From Paraburkholderia sp. SG-MS1 (GTDB taxonomy: Bacteria; Pseudomonadota; Gammaproteobacteria; Burkholderiales; Burkholderiaceae), in contig NZ_NPIH01000168.1 in assembly GCF_012275575.1 (NCBI RefSeq), positions 1 to 64,000 of the forward strand: 64,000 nt of DNA. The letters run 5' to 3'. This document shows, one piece after another, positions 47,942-56,218 of the stretch (its first letter is position 1; each line of letters starts with the position of its first letter). The translations under genes were made by a program, and so were the position numbers. The notes under the pieces were generated by a model. That model ran no database searches, was not told the origin of the DNA, and saw nothing but the letters and a program-made list of their open reading frames with translations.

Positions 47942-48654
47942 GCGCCATTCAATCCAATATAGCCTTCGCATTGTCAGACGACGTGAGGGATACAGACGCT
48001 GGGCGCGTCTACCTCCGAGCCCATCCTTGGATTTCATGGAATCGACTGTTTATTTCGTCGGTTATGAATGTCGTGGATGCAACGTCGCAGATAATAGAAC
48101 CGGGAGCAAGTGATGACTTGAACGAGGCGTCAAAGTTGCGCGATGAAATCTGTGACCTCGTCGACAGCCTCTCTGCTGCCGGTATTACTTCGCCCGTAAC
48201 TTTGGTTATCCGCTGTGGTGCAGATGCGTTCGCACACTGGCATCGCTTGGCGGGTGACCAAGATTGGTTGCGGGGAACGTTCTCGATTTATCCGTATGAG
48301 CCGGAGCGTTACGCTGCAGCAGGATTTCCCGATGCCAGTCGATTTACGTCTTTCGTCACCGATTCATCGGGCGGTAATGTCACTCGATACACGCTCCGCT
48401 CATTAACGGAGCAAGAATACCTTGACGCGGTATGGGAAAGGGTCGTTTCCGAATTACGGGATGATTCGCTGACGTATAAGCTTGCGAGTCGTGTGCGCGA
48501 TGCATATGCCGAAGTCGGCATCGCCGTTGCTGGACAACCCTTGGGACAGTCGAAAGCCAAACGCGGCGTTGCCCGTTGGCTTAGAGAAGATGTGCTGGCG
48601 CGGGTTTCGCAGTTTTTGCAGGCCGATGTGACAGACTCTGCAGGAGGGGCGTAG
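47938..48654 (+). CDS. Middle gene of SIR2-SMC operon (LmuC-like by position)
   Basis: A 238-residue protein without a known domain. The ATG overlaps the SIR2 stop (ATGA), and its stop is 2 bases from the next start, so the three genes are translated as a unit. The sequence is mixed alpha/beta (SPVTLVIRCGADAFAHWHRLAG, then TRYTLRSLTEQEYLDAVWERVVSELRDD) and ends in a helical part with RGVARWLREDVLARV. In Lamassu/DdmABC systems a small protein of about this size lies between the effector and the SMC gene and bridges them; position and size fit, but homology was not tested. Confidence 0.6.
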   Translation: MSAIQSNIAFALSDDVRDTDAGRVYLRAHPWISWNRLFISSVMNVVDATSQIIEPGASDDLNEASKLRDEICDLVDSLSAAGITSPVTLVIRCGADAFAHWHRLAGDQDWLRGTFSIYPYEPERYAAAGFPDASRFTSFVTDSSGGNVTRYTLRSLTEQEYLDAVWERVVSELRDDSLTYKLASRVRDAYAEVGIAVAGQPLGQSKAKRGVARWLREDVLARVSQFLQADVTDSAGGA

Positions 48655-48656
48655 AC

Positions 48657-50780
48657 GTGAGGTCAATAAAGTCACTAAAGCTGCAGAATTTTCGAGGATT
48701 TGCGGGTGAGCGCACCCTAGACCTGGACGCTGACCTCATCTTGGTTACAGGGAAGAACGGAGCGGGAAAGACCAGCTTGCTTCTCGCAATCGATTTGCTC
48801 CTGAACGGACAAACTAGTCTCATCGAAAGCACAGGCGATTGCAAAAACACAAGAGCGAGCAGCGGGCGCTTGGAATTGTTCGGAAAGAACCCATTGCAAG
48901 TTGACTTGGTAAACTTGCCAGCAAGGCGAGAGTATGCTGATTTACTTGAGAGAGCTCAGTTTTTTTTCCCGGAAGGGCTGGTTTCGCCGGAAAACTCACA
49001 GGACATTTTAAGTATCGTTGCGCCGACAGCGATGGCTTGGCAAAGCATTCGGGGCGCTTTGGAAGAAACTCAAGCGGAGCTAACGACGGCTAAGTCAGCA
49101 ATCTTCGTTCAGAAATTTGATGTTGAGAGGGAGAGAAAAACGGTCGCTTTGCGCTTCGAAGAAGCAAAATCGAAGATTTCATCGGACGAGGCACTCGTCT
49201 CTCCTTGGGTTTCAGTGCTCCATGACTCGGGAAGCCTGCTCATTCAGAACGGCAACCTCGCCAACTATTGGCAGAGCCAGCTTAAGAATTTGCTCGACCG
49301 ATTGGCTCATGCGATGGGGATGGACACGTCTGCCTCCGTTGGGACAGACGGAGTTTTGAATGCGATTGCGGGGATATGCGAGGGGCTTCGTTCACAGATT
49401 GATTTGTCAAAGACTGACGCTTCCCGCCACGCCCCTGCAGATGCATTGAGCAGGGAATTGCGTGGCTTCGACCAGGAAATGGAAATAAACCTGTCTGAGA
49501 TATTTGGGGACGAGACGCATAGCAAGATATCTTCGTTAAACGAGATAGAAAAGAAGTTTGTTGAGAGTCAAGCTCGGCTTTCTCTTATACGCGAACAACG
49601 AAAGCGGCTTGCAATCAACTCAGACGCGCTCGCTCCATCGCTAGAGCAGATGGCGGGGCAAGCGGGCGATTGGCTTGGTTTGTTGCGAGAGTTACCCAAG
49701 GCTTTGCGGGACGAGACAGTGCAGCTAGATTCGTGGCTCAGTGAGCTTTTGATTGCAGCTCCGGAGCTCGCTGCTCGGGTGAGAACAATCGACGAGAAGC
49801 TTCGGAAATCGGAGCTTGAGATGTTGACACAAGCCACCCTCGCCGAAGCTGATATGGAGGAGTTGCGTGCAAAGCAAACTCTCCGTAGATGCATTTCTCC
49901 GCTAAAAGATGAGGAATGGGCCTATTCGGCGTCGACTATAGGTGAACTTTTGGAGCGCGCTGAGATACGTGCAACGGTGCATCAGCAAACGCTGTCCTCA
50001 CTTGACCGAATGGCAGTAGCGCTCAGGGAACTTGCTGCGGCTGCGCTGGCGTGGGCCAATCTGGAGCGGGAGATTGAGCGCCAAAACTTGGTGATTGGGA
50101 ACAAGGATAGGCGAGTTGCCGCCGAAAAGCTGGTTGTTGAAGCCGAGCGCACACTCAAACGGGCAACGGGGAAGGACAGCATTTTTAGCGTAACTTCAGC
50201 TATCGACGAGGGGCAGGTGCGAGAGTTGCTGCGTTCATTGAATCGCCTCTTAGCGCGCTTCCACTTTCCTCCTGATTTCCTGCCAATTCAACTGCAGATT
50301 GTTTCGAAGTCGGCAAAGGTACCGAACTATCGTTTCGTGTCGGAGCGCGGGCCGGAGTATGCGGGGCTTTCTACCGGCCAGAAGACTCAACTGGCGGTGT
50401 GTTGGACTGTCTGCTTAGGCTATGCGTTACGAGACAGGATTACGCACCCGATAGTTGCTTTTGACGACTTCACTACTGCGCTGGATTTAGGGCAACTGAT
50501 ACCTGCTTCAGGAATTCTGCGCCAACTTGCATATTGCGAATCGGACGAATTTCGCCGACAAGTAATTGTGACGAGCCACCATGAAGACTTGACTAATCGG
50601 CTTCTCGACTATCTTCTGCCGCCGGAGGGCCGAACCATGAAGGTAATTGAGATGCTAGAGTGGACGCCGGAAAACGGCCCGGAAATGCGGATGTACGACG
50701 TAAAGCCTAGCGTACTGCAAGCCTCTCCAGACGAGCTTGCCGTTTGGTTAAACGCTCAAATGCAAGGCCGTCCAGCTTAG
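48657..50780 (+). CDS. SMC/RecF-like ABC ATPase (LmuB/DdmC-like)
   Basis: A 707-residue ABC-type ATPase with an N-terminal half-domain: LQNFRGFAGERTLDLDADLILVTGKNGAGKTS (Walker A 32-40). The C-terminal half carries the signature LSTGQKTQLAV (571 onward), Walker B PIVAFDDFTTALD (Asp603/604) and the switch His in VTSHHED. Between them are helical segments (residues about 150-530) forming a short coiled coil. This is the SMC/Rad50/RecN architecture with a GTG start at 48657. With the SIR2 effector and the small middle protein it matches Lamassu-type systems, where the SMC protein senses foreign or plasmid DNA structures and releases the effector. Confidence 0.8.
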   Translation: MRSIKSLKLQNFRGFAGERTLDLDADLILVTGKNGAGKTSLLLAIDLLLNGQTSLIESTGDCKNTRASSGRLELFGKNPLQVDLVNLPARREYADLLERAQFFFPEGLVSPENSQDILSIVAPTAMAWQSIRGALEETQAELTTAKSAIFVQKFDVERERKTVALRFEEAKSKISSDEALVSPWVSVLHDSGSLLIQNGNLANYWQSQLKNLLDRLAHAMGMDTSASVGTDGVLNAIAGICEGLRSQIDLSKTDASRHAPADALSRELRGFDQEMEINLSEIFGDETHSKISSLNEIEKKFVESQARLSLIREQRKRLAINSDALAPSLEQMAGQAGDWLGLLRELPKALRDETVQLDSWLSELLIAAPELAARVRTIDEKLRKSELEMLTQATLAEADMEELRAKQTLRRCISPLKDEEWAYSASTIGELLERAEIRATVHQQTLSSLDRMAVALRELAAAALAWANLEREIERQNLVIGNKDRRVAAEKLVVEAERTLKRATGKDSIFSVTSAIDEGQVRELLRSLNRLLARFHFPPDFLPIQLQIVSKSAKVPNYRFVSERGPEYAGLSTGQKTQLAVCWTVCLGYALRDRITHPIVAFDDFTTALDLGQLIPASGILRQLAYCESDEFRRQVIVTSHHEDLTNRLLDYLLPPEGRTMKVIEMLEWTPENGPEMRMYDVKPSVLQASPDELAVWLNAQMQGRPA

Positions 50781-51408
50781 TGACGTCTTAGGTGGCTTTG
50801 GGGGCTGTTAGAAAATGATGTAGCGACTTGATATGCAACGTCTGGCCGCGTGTAGCTCGAATAAGGGCGAGAAGTGGCTCTACCATACGGGCACGCTGGG
50901 AGCTTCCCGCCATGGTTCCGATGCACGTCAATCTAACAAGCGTCCGGAAACCTTTCCCGATGCCCCCATGACGTCGAAAATCGAGTTGGTCGAAGGCGAA
51001 GTGTGGAGATTCACGCAAGCCGAATGCTTCTATCTCCCAATGGTCAATCTTGCACCGTCTCAGTTCAGCATCGTGGCAACCTAACCTTAGCCAACGCTCA
51101 CTTGGCCGAAATAGTGAGCGAATTATGCAAAAAACATAATTATGCTTCGATTTGAGACGTTAGCAAAAAAAACGCTTCTGAAAAAAACTGCCCAGAGCTG
51201 CTTGGCGTTATCATATTGAAAAATTTCGCGGCGGCATAGAGCCCTCCGGTTATGCAGCTGCGAATTTTAAAAAGCTCACAGTACTTTTGACGACCATGCA
51301 GGCGGTCTTAATCCGACTCCCAATCGCATCGGCCATCAAAGAGGCGGGCTGATAATGTGACGCTTAAAATTAAAATCAATGAGTAAGAGAATGCGGGGAA
51401 TATTTTGA
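50781..51408. other. AT-rich promoter region upstream of Hachiman
   Basis: No gene is supported in 628 bases. The last 300 bases are distinctly AT-rich. AATTATG (51121-51127) and CATAATT (51135-51141) form a 7-bp inverted repeat with a 7-base loop; the right arm is part of the palindrome CATAATTATG (51135-51144). A-tracts follow (about 51167-51192). These are plausible regulatory elements for hamAB. Confidence 0.5.
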
Positions 51409-52380
51409 ATGTCAGCAGCCGTTGAAGATGTAAATCCGGGCCCACATTTCAATCGGATTCTTGGCCGTCATTATGTAGACGCGCGGATTCGAAAAATGAG
51501 CGTACACGAAGAAGGCTTGCCACCGGTTGTAGCGCATTTTCTGTATCCGGCGTTCAAGTCCGGACAACCATCCGTCGCTGAACTCGTCAAGATGCTAATG
51601 GGCGAGATAACCGGATTTTGCGCGACGAAAAAACAGCGTCGTAACGCGAAAGCGATTGATGCGGCAGACCCATACGATGCCAGAGAAACTGAAGAGTTGG
51701 GCCGATGGGCCAAAGCGCTATTCATTAAAGCGAAAGAGTCAGGCAGTCGCTCAGGAGAAGGAGGGGAACTCCTCCTTTACGTCTTTATAGAGCACTTTCT
51801 GAAGGCCCCATTGGTGCTTTCGAAGATGCGGTTGAAGACTAGTCCAGAAATGCCGGTGCATGGGGCCGACGGCGTTCACGCCATGTGGGAAACCGAGGGG
51901 AATCGGTTGGCGATGATTTTCGGTGAATCGAAACTACATCAAACATTCGCGAGCGGTATGTCAGAGGCTGCCGAATCGATAGGGTTGCTTGCTAAAGACG
52001 CGGACGGTCGGATGGAGAACGAGTTACAACTGACCACTGGCCACATCGACCTCGATGGGTTTCCTGCAGCGATGCAAGAACATCTTCTGAAGTTCTTGCA
52101 TCCGTACGCAACGGAGGAGTCAAATTCACGTGTGGACCGATATGCGATATTGGTTGGATTTGACTTCCATGCCTACCAGAAGATAGCTGAAAAACCCGTG
52201 GCCGAGGCCGAAGCCGAATTCGTGAAGCTTTATCAGAGAAATCTAAAAACGAGCCTCACCACCGCTAAGTCGCACCTGAATGCGCATTCAATCTCACTCG
52301 CATCGGTGGATTTATTTCTCTTCCCGCTTCCCGACGTGCAAGCGTTTCGTGACGCCTTTGATAAGGCTTTATATGGCTGA
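51409..52380 (+). CDS. hamA: Hachiman defence protein HamA (DUF1837 nuclease)
   Basis: A 323-residue DUF1837/HamA protein. The nuclease core is visible: GEGGELLLYVFIEHFL (acidic residues 117-120), MPVHGADGVHAMW (Asp154) and IFGESKLH (Glu173, Lys175), which give a PD-(D/E)XK-like active site. GHIDLDGFP and RYAILVGFDFHAY are further family features. HamA is the effector that degrades DNA when released by the helicase HamB during phage infection. Its 3' end overlaps hamB by 8 bases. I assign this from recognition of the family pattern and from the partner gene. Confidence 0.88.
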   Translation: MSAAVEDVNPGPHFNRILGRHYVDARIRKMSVHEEGLPPVVAHFLYPAFKSGQPSVAELVKMLMGEITGFCATKKQRRNAKAIDAADPYDARETEELGRWAKALFIKAKESGSRSGEGGELLLYVFIEHFLKAPLVLSKMRLKTSPEMPVHGADGVHAMWETEGNRLAMIFGESKLHQTFASGMSEAAESIGLLAKDADGRMENELQLTTGHIDLDGFPAAMQEHLLKFLHPYATEESNSRVDRYAILVGFDFHAYQKIAEKPVAEAEAEFVKLYQRNLKTSLTTAKSHLNAHSISLASVDLFLFPLPDVQAFRDAFDKALYG

Positions 52381-54934
52381 ACTCCAAATCCGACTCGCGC
52401 AAAGCATAGCTGAGCACGCGCAATTTAAGGCGGCGTACGAGTATCTCCAGCAGGAGAGTCTCGCCTCGCTCAGCGGCAAGATTCCTTCTCTGTCACGCAC
52501 AGAGTCGCGAAGGCTCCTTCGCTCTGCTCTCATTTTCGCTCAATCGAAAGTTGAGCAGTTCGCGGTTTTGTCACAGGACATCGTTTATTCACTTGCGTCC
52601 CTGCCGATTGCCGACGAGGAGCGCCTGGTATGTCGACATGTGTTGGCAATGTTGGGAAATTTTCCCGCAAGCGATTTTGTTAAACGAAACGTCGAGAGTC
52701 AATATCGCTTGCCTTGGCAGTTGGGATTGACCGAAGAGGTTCGACGGGAGGGTAACTCAATTCAAGTTTTGGGTAAGCCGCTCCTTCTCACTGATTTCCA
52801 AGCCAATGTATGGGAGGAACTCACTGAAAGACAGTTCCTGAGCATCGCGGCACCGACGTCGGCTGGAAAGTCCTTTTTGATTCAAACATATCTGAAATCG
52901 CTTATCGGCGAAGGCGAGCAGCTTCTCGATGTCGCTTATGTCGTGCCGTCGAGGTCGCTAATTCACGAAGTCCAAGCAACGCTAAGCGCAGCGTTTGCTA
53001 ATTTTCTCAATGCGCCGATTATCAGTAGTGTTCCGCGTGCCGACGACAGACTTGCAGTCAACCAGCCGAGAATCTTTGTTTTTACTCAGGAGCGTTTGCG
53101 AACGGCCATGGATGATGCCGGCCTTACCCTTGATGTTCTGATTGTGGACGAGGCGCAGCAAATTTCAGATGGTTCTCGGGGAATGCTGCTGCTTTCGTGT
53201 CTTGAAGACATGCATCACAGGGCACCTTTAGCCAAAATCTTGTTTATAACGCCCGGTTCACGAAGCGGCGGCCCTATAGGTTCATTACTGGGACTCGGCG
53301 AGCTGCCAACGGTGGAAACGGCACTGCGCCCCGTTCGGCAAAATCTTATATACGTAGACTTCGCGTCAAAAAATAAGAAAAGACACCTCAACCTGTCGCT
53401 TCACAGGGATGAAAACTTACCGCTGGCGCTTGGCACGGTCGAAGTGAACAAGGAAAGGACCTCGACTGCACAGCAGCGTTTTCTCTCAGCTGTCGTTACG
53501 TTAGGTGACGAGGGTCAAAATTTGGTGTATGCATCAGGTAAAGCTTCGGCTGAAAAGTTAGCACTCGGTATAGTTGACTTGAACCGGCATACTCCTCAAG
53601 AGTCCAGCTCACTGAGTGAACTTTCTGAATTTATCCGCCGACATGTTCATCCGGAATATTCACTGGCTAAATGTGTTGAAAACGGCGTGGCCTTCCATTA
53701 TGGAAACATGCCGACCAATATAACGAAGGCCATTGAAGATTATTTTTCGGATGGAAAGATAAAGTATCTCGTATGTACTTCCACGTTGTTGCAAGGGGTG
53801 AATCTCCCGGCGCGCAATATTTTTATTAGTAACCCTCGGAAGGGGCAGGGTAACCCCATGGGTCCGGACGATTTTTGGAACTTGGCGGGTCGTGCTGGTA
53901 GGCTTGCGAAAGATACCCACGGGAATGTCTTCTTGGTAGATTATTCAAAGTGGGACAGGAAGCCGATAGAGGAGCCACGACAGAGGGAGGTTATTCCTTC
54001 GTTGACGAAAGCTTTCACAACCGCGCACTCCGTGGTTATGGAGTATGTCGAAGATGCTGGTCACCTGTCCGGGCAAAAGGAAACAAATTTTGCGGAAAGT
54101 GTCTTCACGCGCCTGTTTATAGATGCGCAAGAGGGGGTTCTTGAGCGCACCGTTGAGCGAGCAACTCGCGGAGATTTTTTGGGTGAAGCGCAGGCGCTGA
54201 CGGTAGCTGTCACTCAACACATACAAAAGGTTAGTCTTCCCGCAGAAATGCTGAAGAAAAATGCCAGCATTTCGCCACTTAGACAGCAAGCTATGTTCGA
54301 TATCCTTTTAGCCGAATTCAAAAGTGGTCGACTAAGAGGGTACATACCTTTACACCCTTTGCAGCCGCACGCTGCTGTTAAGAAACGGCTTGAATTCGTG
54401 ATGTCGCTTATCCACGAATACCTGGAGGGAAAACCAAGTCAAGCCGGAAAATATTTTTCCTGGTTTTCCCTTAGCTGGATGCGCGGAAACTCACTGAAAG
54501 ACATGATTGATTTTCAACTGCGAACAGCGCGGGAGAAGGCATCAGCAGACGGTGATGAACCACCCGATGCAGGAAAAATAATAAAAGTGCTTTCAGAGGT
54601 GGAGAAAAAGTTGAGGTTTCACTACGTGAGGTATTTCAGCTGCTATATCGATTTGCTGAAATACGCTGCGAAGGCTATCTCTCCAGACCACGAGATTGAA
54701 GTTCCAGCAATTCCCCTATATCTCGAACTCGGAGCAAGTAGCAAGACGATGATTGGCTGCATGGAACTGGGACTTTCTCGAATCGCTGCCCGAGAGGTGA
54801 CTGAATTTTTAGGAGCGCAAGATTTAGATGCGGTTGCTGTAAAAAGGCGACTTCGGAATGCGAGCATCTCTGCATCCGGATTGTCACGCATAGTCATCGC
54901 CGAGCTGGGCCGTATCGGCTTACACAATACGTAA
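52373..54934 (+). CDS. hamB: Hachiman defence helicase HamB
   Basis: An 853-residue superfamily 2 helicase from ATG 52373 (MAELQIRL), overlapping the hamA stop. Motif I is AAPTSAGKSF (159-168), motif II VDEAQ (258-262, a DEAQ variant of DEAH), and motif VI NLAGRAGRL, with LVCTSTLLQGVNLPARN as motif V; the QGVNLPA and AGRAGR elements are of the Ski2-like type. The C-terminal half is helical and unrecognised. HamB is thought to scan DNA and to hold HamA inactive until foreign or damaged DNA is met. Together with hamA it forms a complete two-gene Hachiman system. Confidence 0.88.
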   Translation: MAELQIRLAQSIAEHAQFKAAYEYLQQESLASLSGKIPSLSRTESRRLLRSALIFAQSKVEQFAVLSQDIVYSLASLPIADEERLVCRHVLAMLGNFPASDFVKRNVESQYRLPWQLGLTEEVRREGNSIQVLGKPLLLTDFQANVWEELTERQFLSIAAPTSAGKSFLIQTYLKSLIGEGEQLLDVAYVVPSRSLIHEVQATLSAAFANFLNAPIISSVPRADDRLAVNQPRIFVFTQERLRTAMDDAGLTLDVLIVDEAQQISDGSRGMLLLSCLEDMHHRAPLAKILFITPGSRSGGPIGSLLGLGELPTVETALRPVRQNLIYVDFASKNKKRHLNLSLHRDENLPLALGTVEVNKERTSTAQQRFLSAVVTLGDEGQNLVYASGKASAEKLALGIVDLNRHTPQESSSLSELSEFIRRHVHPEYSLAKCVENGVAFHYGNMPTNITKAIEDYFSDGKIKYLVCTSTLLQGVNLPARNIFISNPRKGQGNPMGPDDFWNLAGRAGRLAKDTHGNVFLVDYSKWDRKPIEEPRQREVIPSLTKAFTTAHSVVMEYVEDAGHLSGQKETNFAESVFTRLFIDAQEGVLERTVERATRGDFLGEAQALTVAVTQHIQKVSLPAEMLKKNASISPLRQQAMFDILLAEFKSGRLRGYIPLHPLQPHAAVKKRLEFVMSLIHEYLEGKPSQAGKYFSWFSLSWMRGNSLKDMIDFQLRTAREKASADGDEPPDAGKIIKVLSEVEKKLRFHYVRYFSCYIDLLKYAAKAISPDHEIEVPAIPLYLELGASSKTMIGCMELGLSRIAAREVTEFLGAQDLDAVAVKRRLRNASISASGLSRIVIAELGRIGLHNT

Positions 54935-55152
54935 AGATTGCAGATAACCTCTGAAGTCTAGTGCGAGCATCGGGCTAGACTTCGTAAGGTAGTTATTCAG
55001 CTTGACCAAAGAATCAGGCAACGCATCTTCGGTTTGGTGTCGCAGGCTAGGCGGATGCGCATGAGCAATGCAGATTAACGGTTGCTATGCCGCGTTCGTG
55101 ATGTCGGCCGATGGCTGGGTTGTACTGGGTTGAGAGTACGACAAGCGGCCTC

Positions 55153-55437
55153 TCACTCCGGGATGCGCCCGTTGCGAAGCATCGCTTTCAATTGTGAAAG
55201 GTGTTGCTGAGCATCTTCGCGGCTGGTGAGGGAAAGCTCATCAGGAAGGTGTACGCCTAGAACCTTCGCGAGGTTCGAGACATATGGTCGGCGCTGACCA
55301 AGGAGGTCCGCTCGGGCTCGTTTTACTCGGTCCGTGCCGCAAATCTTGACCAGATAATCCAGAGTACGCTGGTCGCGAGGCGACTCGATAACAACGTCAA
55401 TCCCATATTTCGATGTTTCGAGCATCATCTCCACCAT
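55153..55437 (-). CDS. Small hypothetical protein near the right island end
   Basis: A 94-residue protein from ATG 55437 (a TTG at 55440 is adjacent). The sequence DQRTLDYLVKICGTDRVKRARADLLGQRRPYVSNLAKVLGVHLPDEL looks like a helix-turn-helix with a basic recognition helix. It points away from the right junction toward the interior. A role as recombination directionality factor or small regulator is possible by position only. Homologues are likely in other islands or plasmids, which I could not check. Confidence 0.5.
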   Translation of the reverse strand: MVEMMLETSKYGIDVVIESPRDQRTLDYLVKICGTDRVKRARADLLGQRRPYVSNLAKVLGVHLPDELSLTSREDAQQHLSQLKAMLRNGRIPE

Positions 55438-55601
55438 CAAGGATGTCCCCTCAACAGTTATAGAAGGCGGCCGATATGCTGTCTAGCACATCTTCGCAAC
55501 CACAAAAATCCTCCCCGTGCCCCTCCTTTCCTCGGGCGTGCTCGCCCTCGGAATCTCGCCGTCGTGCTCGACGGCTCGAACAGATTGACGAATAAAACAG
55601 A

Positions 55602-55615
55602 GACAGTCTAGAAAA
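55602..55615 (-). repeat. Right terminal inverted repeat of the island
   Basis: Reading inward on the minus strand: TTTTCTAGACTGTC, matching the left end TTTTCTAGACAGAC at 12 of 14 positions. It directly abuts CCCACAATTC of adc. Confidence 0.75.
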
Positions 55616-55952
55616 CCCACAATTCGCGGCCGCCGGCGATTGGCGGGTGATCGTCCAGATACATCGCCAGCGTGTAGCCGCCCGCAACGCCGTTGAGCGA
55701 CACCGGAATCACCTGGCCGCTTTCCGTGTAGTCACCGAAGCCGGTGGAGTCCGGCATGCGGATGAACTCGTAATGCACCAGCGGTTCGCCGATCTCGAGC
55801 GGCTCGGGCACCACGGCGCGCAGTTTGTCCGGGTCGGTGCGGTAAGTGATGATCAGGAATTCGCGGTCGATGAACCGGTACGGACCCATCGGAAATGCCG
55901 GGCTCGTGATCGGCATTGCGAAGGCATGTGACAGCACGCTTTTGACGTCCAT
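55608..55952 (-). pseudogene. adc: Acetoacetate decarboxylase, 5' half (cut off by the island)
   Basis: The ORF encodes the native N-terminus [27 protein letters not shown], then [24 protein letters not shown], typical of acetoacetate decarboxylase, and reads to GGRELW before crossing into the island, where it stops after two foreign residues (TAG at 55608). The catalytic lysine pair GFPKK is missing here because it is encoded on the other side of the island (15238-15243). The truncated 114-residue product cannot be an active decarboxylase. Confidence 0.92.
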
Positions 55953-56218
55953 GTTTTTCCTTGCTGGTTAAAGGCGGTCGGAACGCTTTTGCACTGCACC
56001 CGAGTATCGTCGAATTCCTTGACCGGCATTCACGCCGGCCATTCGTCAATTATTTCGAGATATTGCGTCGTTGACATGTCCGGGGCTGACGGCCTGCGCT
56101 AAAATCGGCCGGACATCGTCGGCGCCACGGGTTTCGCGCGTGGTCGACGAACGCGCGCCACGGCGCGGCTAAAACCAAAATACAACGGGAAGCGCCAAGG
56201 CGCTGCGCGGGGACCGCC

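Larger units (their letters stand above)
15256..55615. mobile_element. 40-kb genomic (defence) island inserted in adc
   Basis: Boundaries follow from the split adc gene: the host reading frame ends at CCCCA (15251-15255) on the left and resumes at CCCACAATTC (55616 onward) on the right. CCCA is present at both junctions, consistent with a 4-base duplication or a recombinase crossover core. Immediately inside are inverted repeats TTTTCTAGAC-(A/T)-G-(A/T)-C. The left end carries a recombinase operon. The content is lower in GC and different in codon use from both flanks and is dominated by defence and DNA-repair genes. No conjugation, replication or phage structural genes are visible, so it is probably moved by its own recombinases and relies on other vehicles to change cells. 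Confidence 0.9.

Noticed and set aside
50788..51084. Overlapping short frames between the SMC gene and hamA, considered as a transposase remnant
   Set aside because: No transposase motif or terminal repeat could be recognised in any frame.
15256..55615. Conjugative element or prophage
   Set aside because: No relaxase, type IV secretion, replication, capsid, terminase or lysis genes are visible; only recombinases and cargo.
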